Shown here one piece after another: positions 34,943 to 35,162 of a DNA stretch of 35,162 nucleotides. Positions within the stretch are counted from its first letter, which is position 1; the number at the start of each line of letters is the position of its first letter. The position numbers and the translations under genes were made by a program. The stretch is from Polaribacter sp. (GTDB lineage: Bacteria > Bacteroidota > Bacteroidia > Flavobacteriales > Flavobacteriaceae), in NCBI GenBank assembly GCA_020740485.1, contig DYMN01000025.1, positions 1 through 35,162 on the forward strand, written 5' to 3'. The notes beneath the pieces were generated by a model, which ran no database searches, was not told the origin of the DNA, and saw only the letters and a program-made list of their open reading frames with translations.

Positions 34943-34987
34943 TCGGTTCTATTAATTCACATTTAGTTAACTTAAATTTTAAAATAT

Positions 34988-35155
34988 ATGCTATTGCTAT
35001 TCACCAACATCTTCCTCCAACACACCCCACCACCACCACCGGGAGCGCCTCCGGGATTTTTCTTGCCTTATATCTGGGTTGCTGTTCTAGCGGCTTTGGG
35101 CTATGGACTGCGTACTATTGTTAAAAAATCTAACAAAAAAAACAAAAATTTATAG
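34988..35155 (+). CDS. Small proline-rich membrane protein (55 aa), possibly PID-CTERM-like
   Basis: A 55-aa frame, MLLLFTNIF followed by QHTPPPPPGAPPG (11-23), one membrane helix (about 24-44, FFLPYIWVAVLAALGYGLR) and a lysine-rich cytoplasmic tail VKKSNKKNKN. The order of hydrophobic start, proline run, helix ending GYG and basic tail resembles small flavobacterial PID-CTERM proteins, but the PIDGG motif is missing, so the assignment is tentative. It has a promoter at 34916-34942. An ATG at 35158 follows the stop by 2 bp and probably begins the next gene, perhaps of the same small family, cut by the window edge. Confidence 0.6.
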   Translation: MLLLFTNIFLQHTPPPPPGAPPGFFLPYIWVAVLAALGYGLRTIVKKSNKKNKNL

Positions 35156-35162
35156 TCATGAA

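Noticed and set aside
1-35162. tRNA, rRNA or CRISPR array
   Set aside because: No cloverleaf-like gene, rRNA signature or regularly spaced repeat with unique spacers was seen. The repeats found are tandem or inverted and only two or three copies each.

Overview
The window looks like the chromosome of a member of the Flavobacteriaceae (Bacteroidota), probably Flavobacterium or a close relative. This rests on AT-rich DNA, a gliding-motility lipoprotein (GldH), a secreted protein with a type IX secretion (T9SS) C-terminal domain, a SusC/SusD outer-membrane pair, a LytTR two-component system, an IcmF mutase, and several promoter -7 boxes of the Bacteroidota form TAnnTTTG. No rRNA, tRNA or CRISPR array was recognised.

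Region 1 (1-3748, + strand) is defence-like. The C-terminal 231 residues of a type I restriction HsdR subunit enter from the left edge. A tight three-gene cassette follows: an Sce7726-family protein with a PD-(D/E)XK nuclease-like core, an Sce7725-family protein, and a HEPN/RES-domain protein predicted to consume NAD+. The first two genes overlap by 19 bp and the last two are 1 bp apart, so they are probably translated as a unit. This is the best candidate in the window for an uncharacterised immunity or toxin system. A 365 bp stretch with no recognised gene (3749-4113) separates it from core genes.

Region 2 (4114-9761) holds housekeeping genes. hflX, a DUF2721 membrane protein, an HU-CCDC81/SPOR envelope protein and a hotdog thioesterase all lie on the - strand, with a clear intrinsic terminator between the last two. 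An endonuclease/exonuclease/phosphatase protein (+) converges on and overlaps a CvpA-family membrane protein (-). A conserved 117-aa protein follows, preceded by two related hairpins.

Region 3 (10066-16696, + strand) has a small 4Fe-4S ferredoxin, then a probable transcription unit ricT - gldH - pbp1A - acyl-CoA synthetase. It converges on a 972-aa secreted T9SS cargo protein (16723-19641, -).

Region 4 (19944-31168) is an amino-sugar utilisation locus. A LytS-like kinase and LytTR regulator (-) are divergent from susC-susD (+). After a 332 bp remnant mobile element with perfect 18 bp terminal inverted repeats come a NagB-LmbE fusion and a GH20 beta-N-acetylhexosaminidase. The expected flow is import of GlcNAc oligosaccharides by SusCD, release of GlcNAc by GH20, and deamination of GlcN-6-P by NagB, with the kinase/regulator pair as likely switch. 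No chitinase gene is present in the window.

Region 5 (31317-35162, + strand) has a fused IcmF-type mutase whose interdomain linker is interrupted by two in-frame 36-nt hairpin repeats. It is followed by a 55-aa proline-rich small membrane protein. An ATG of a possible further gene sits at the right edge.
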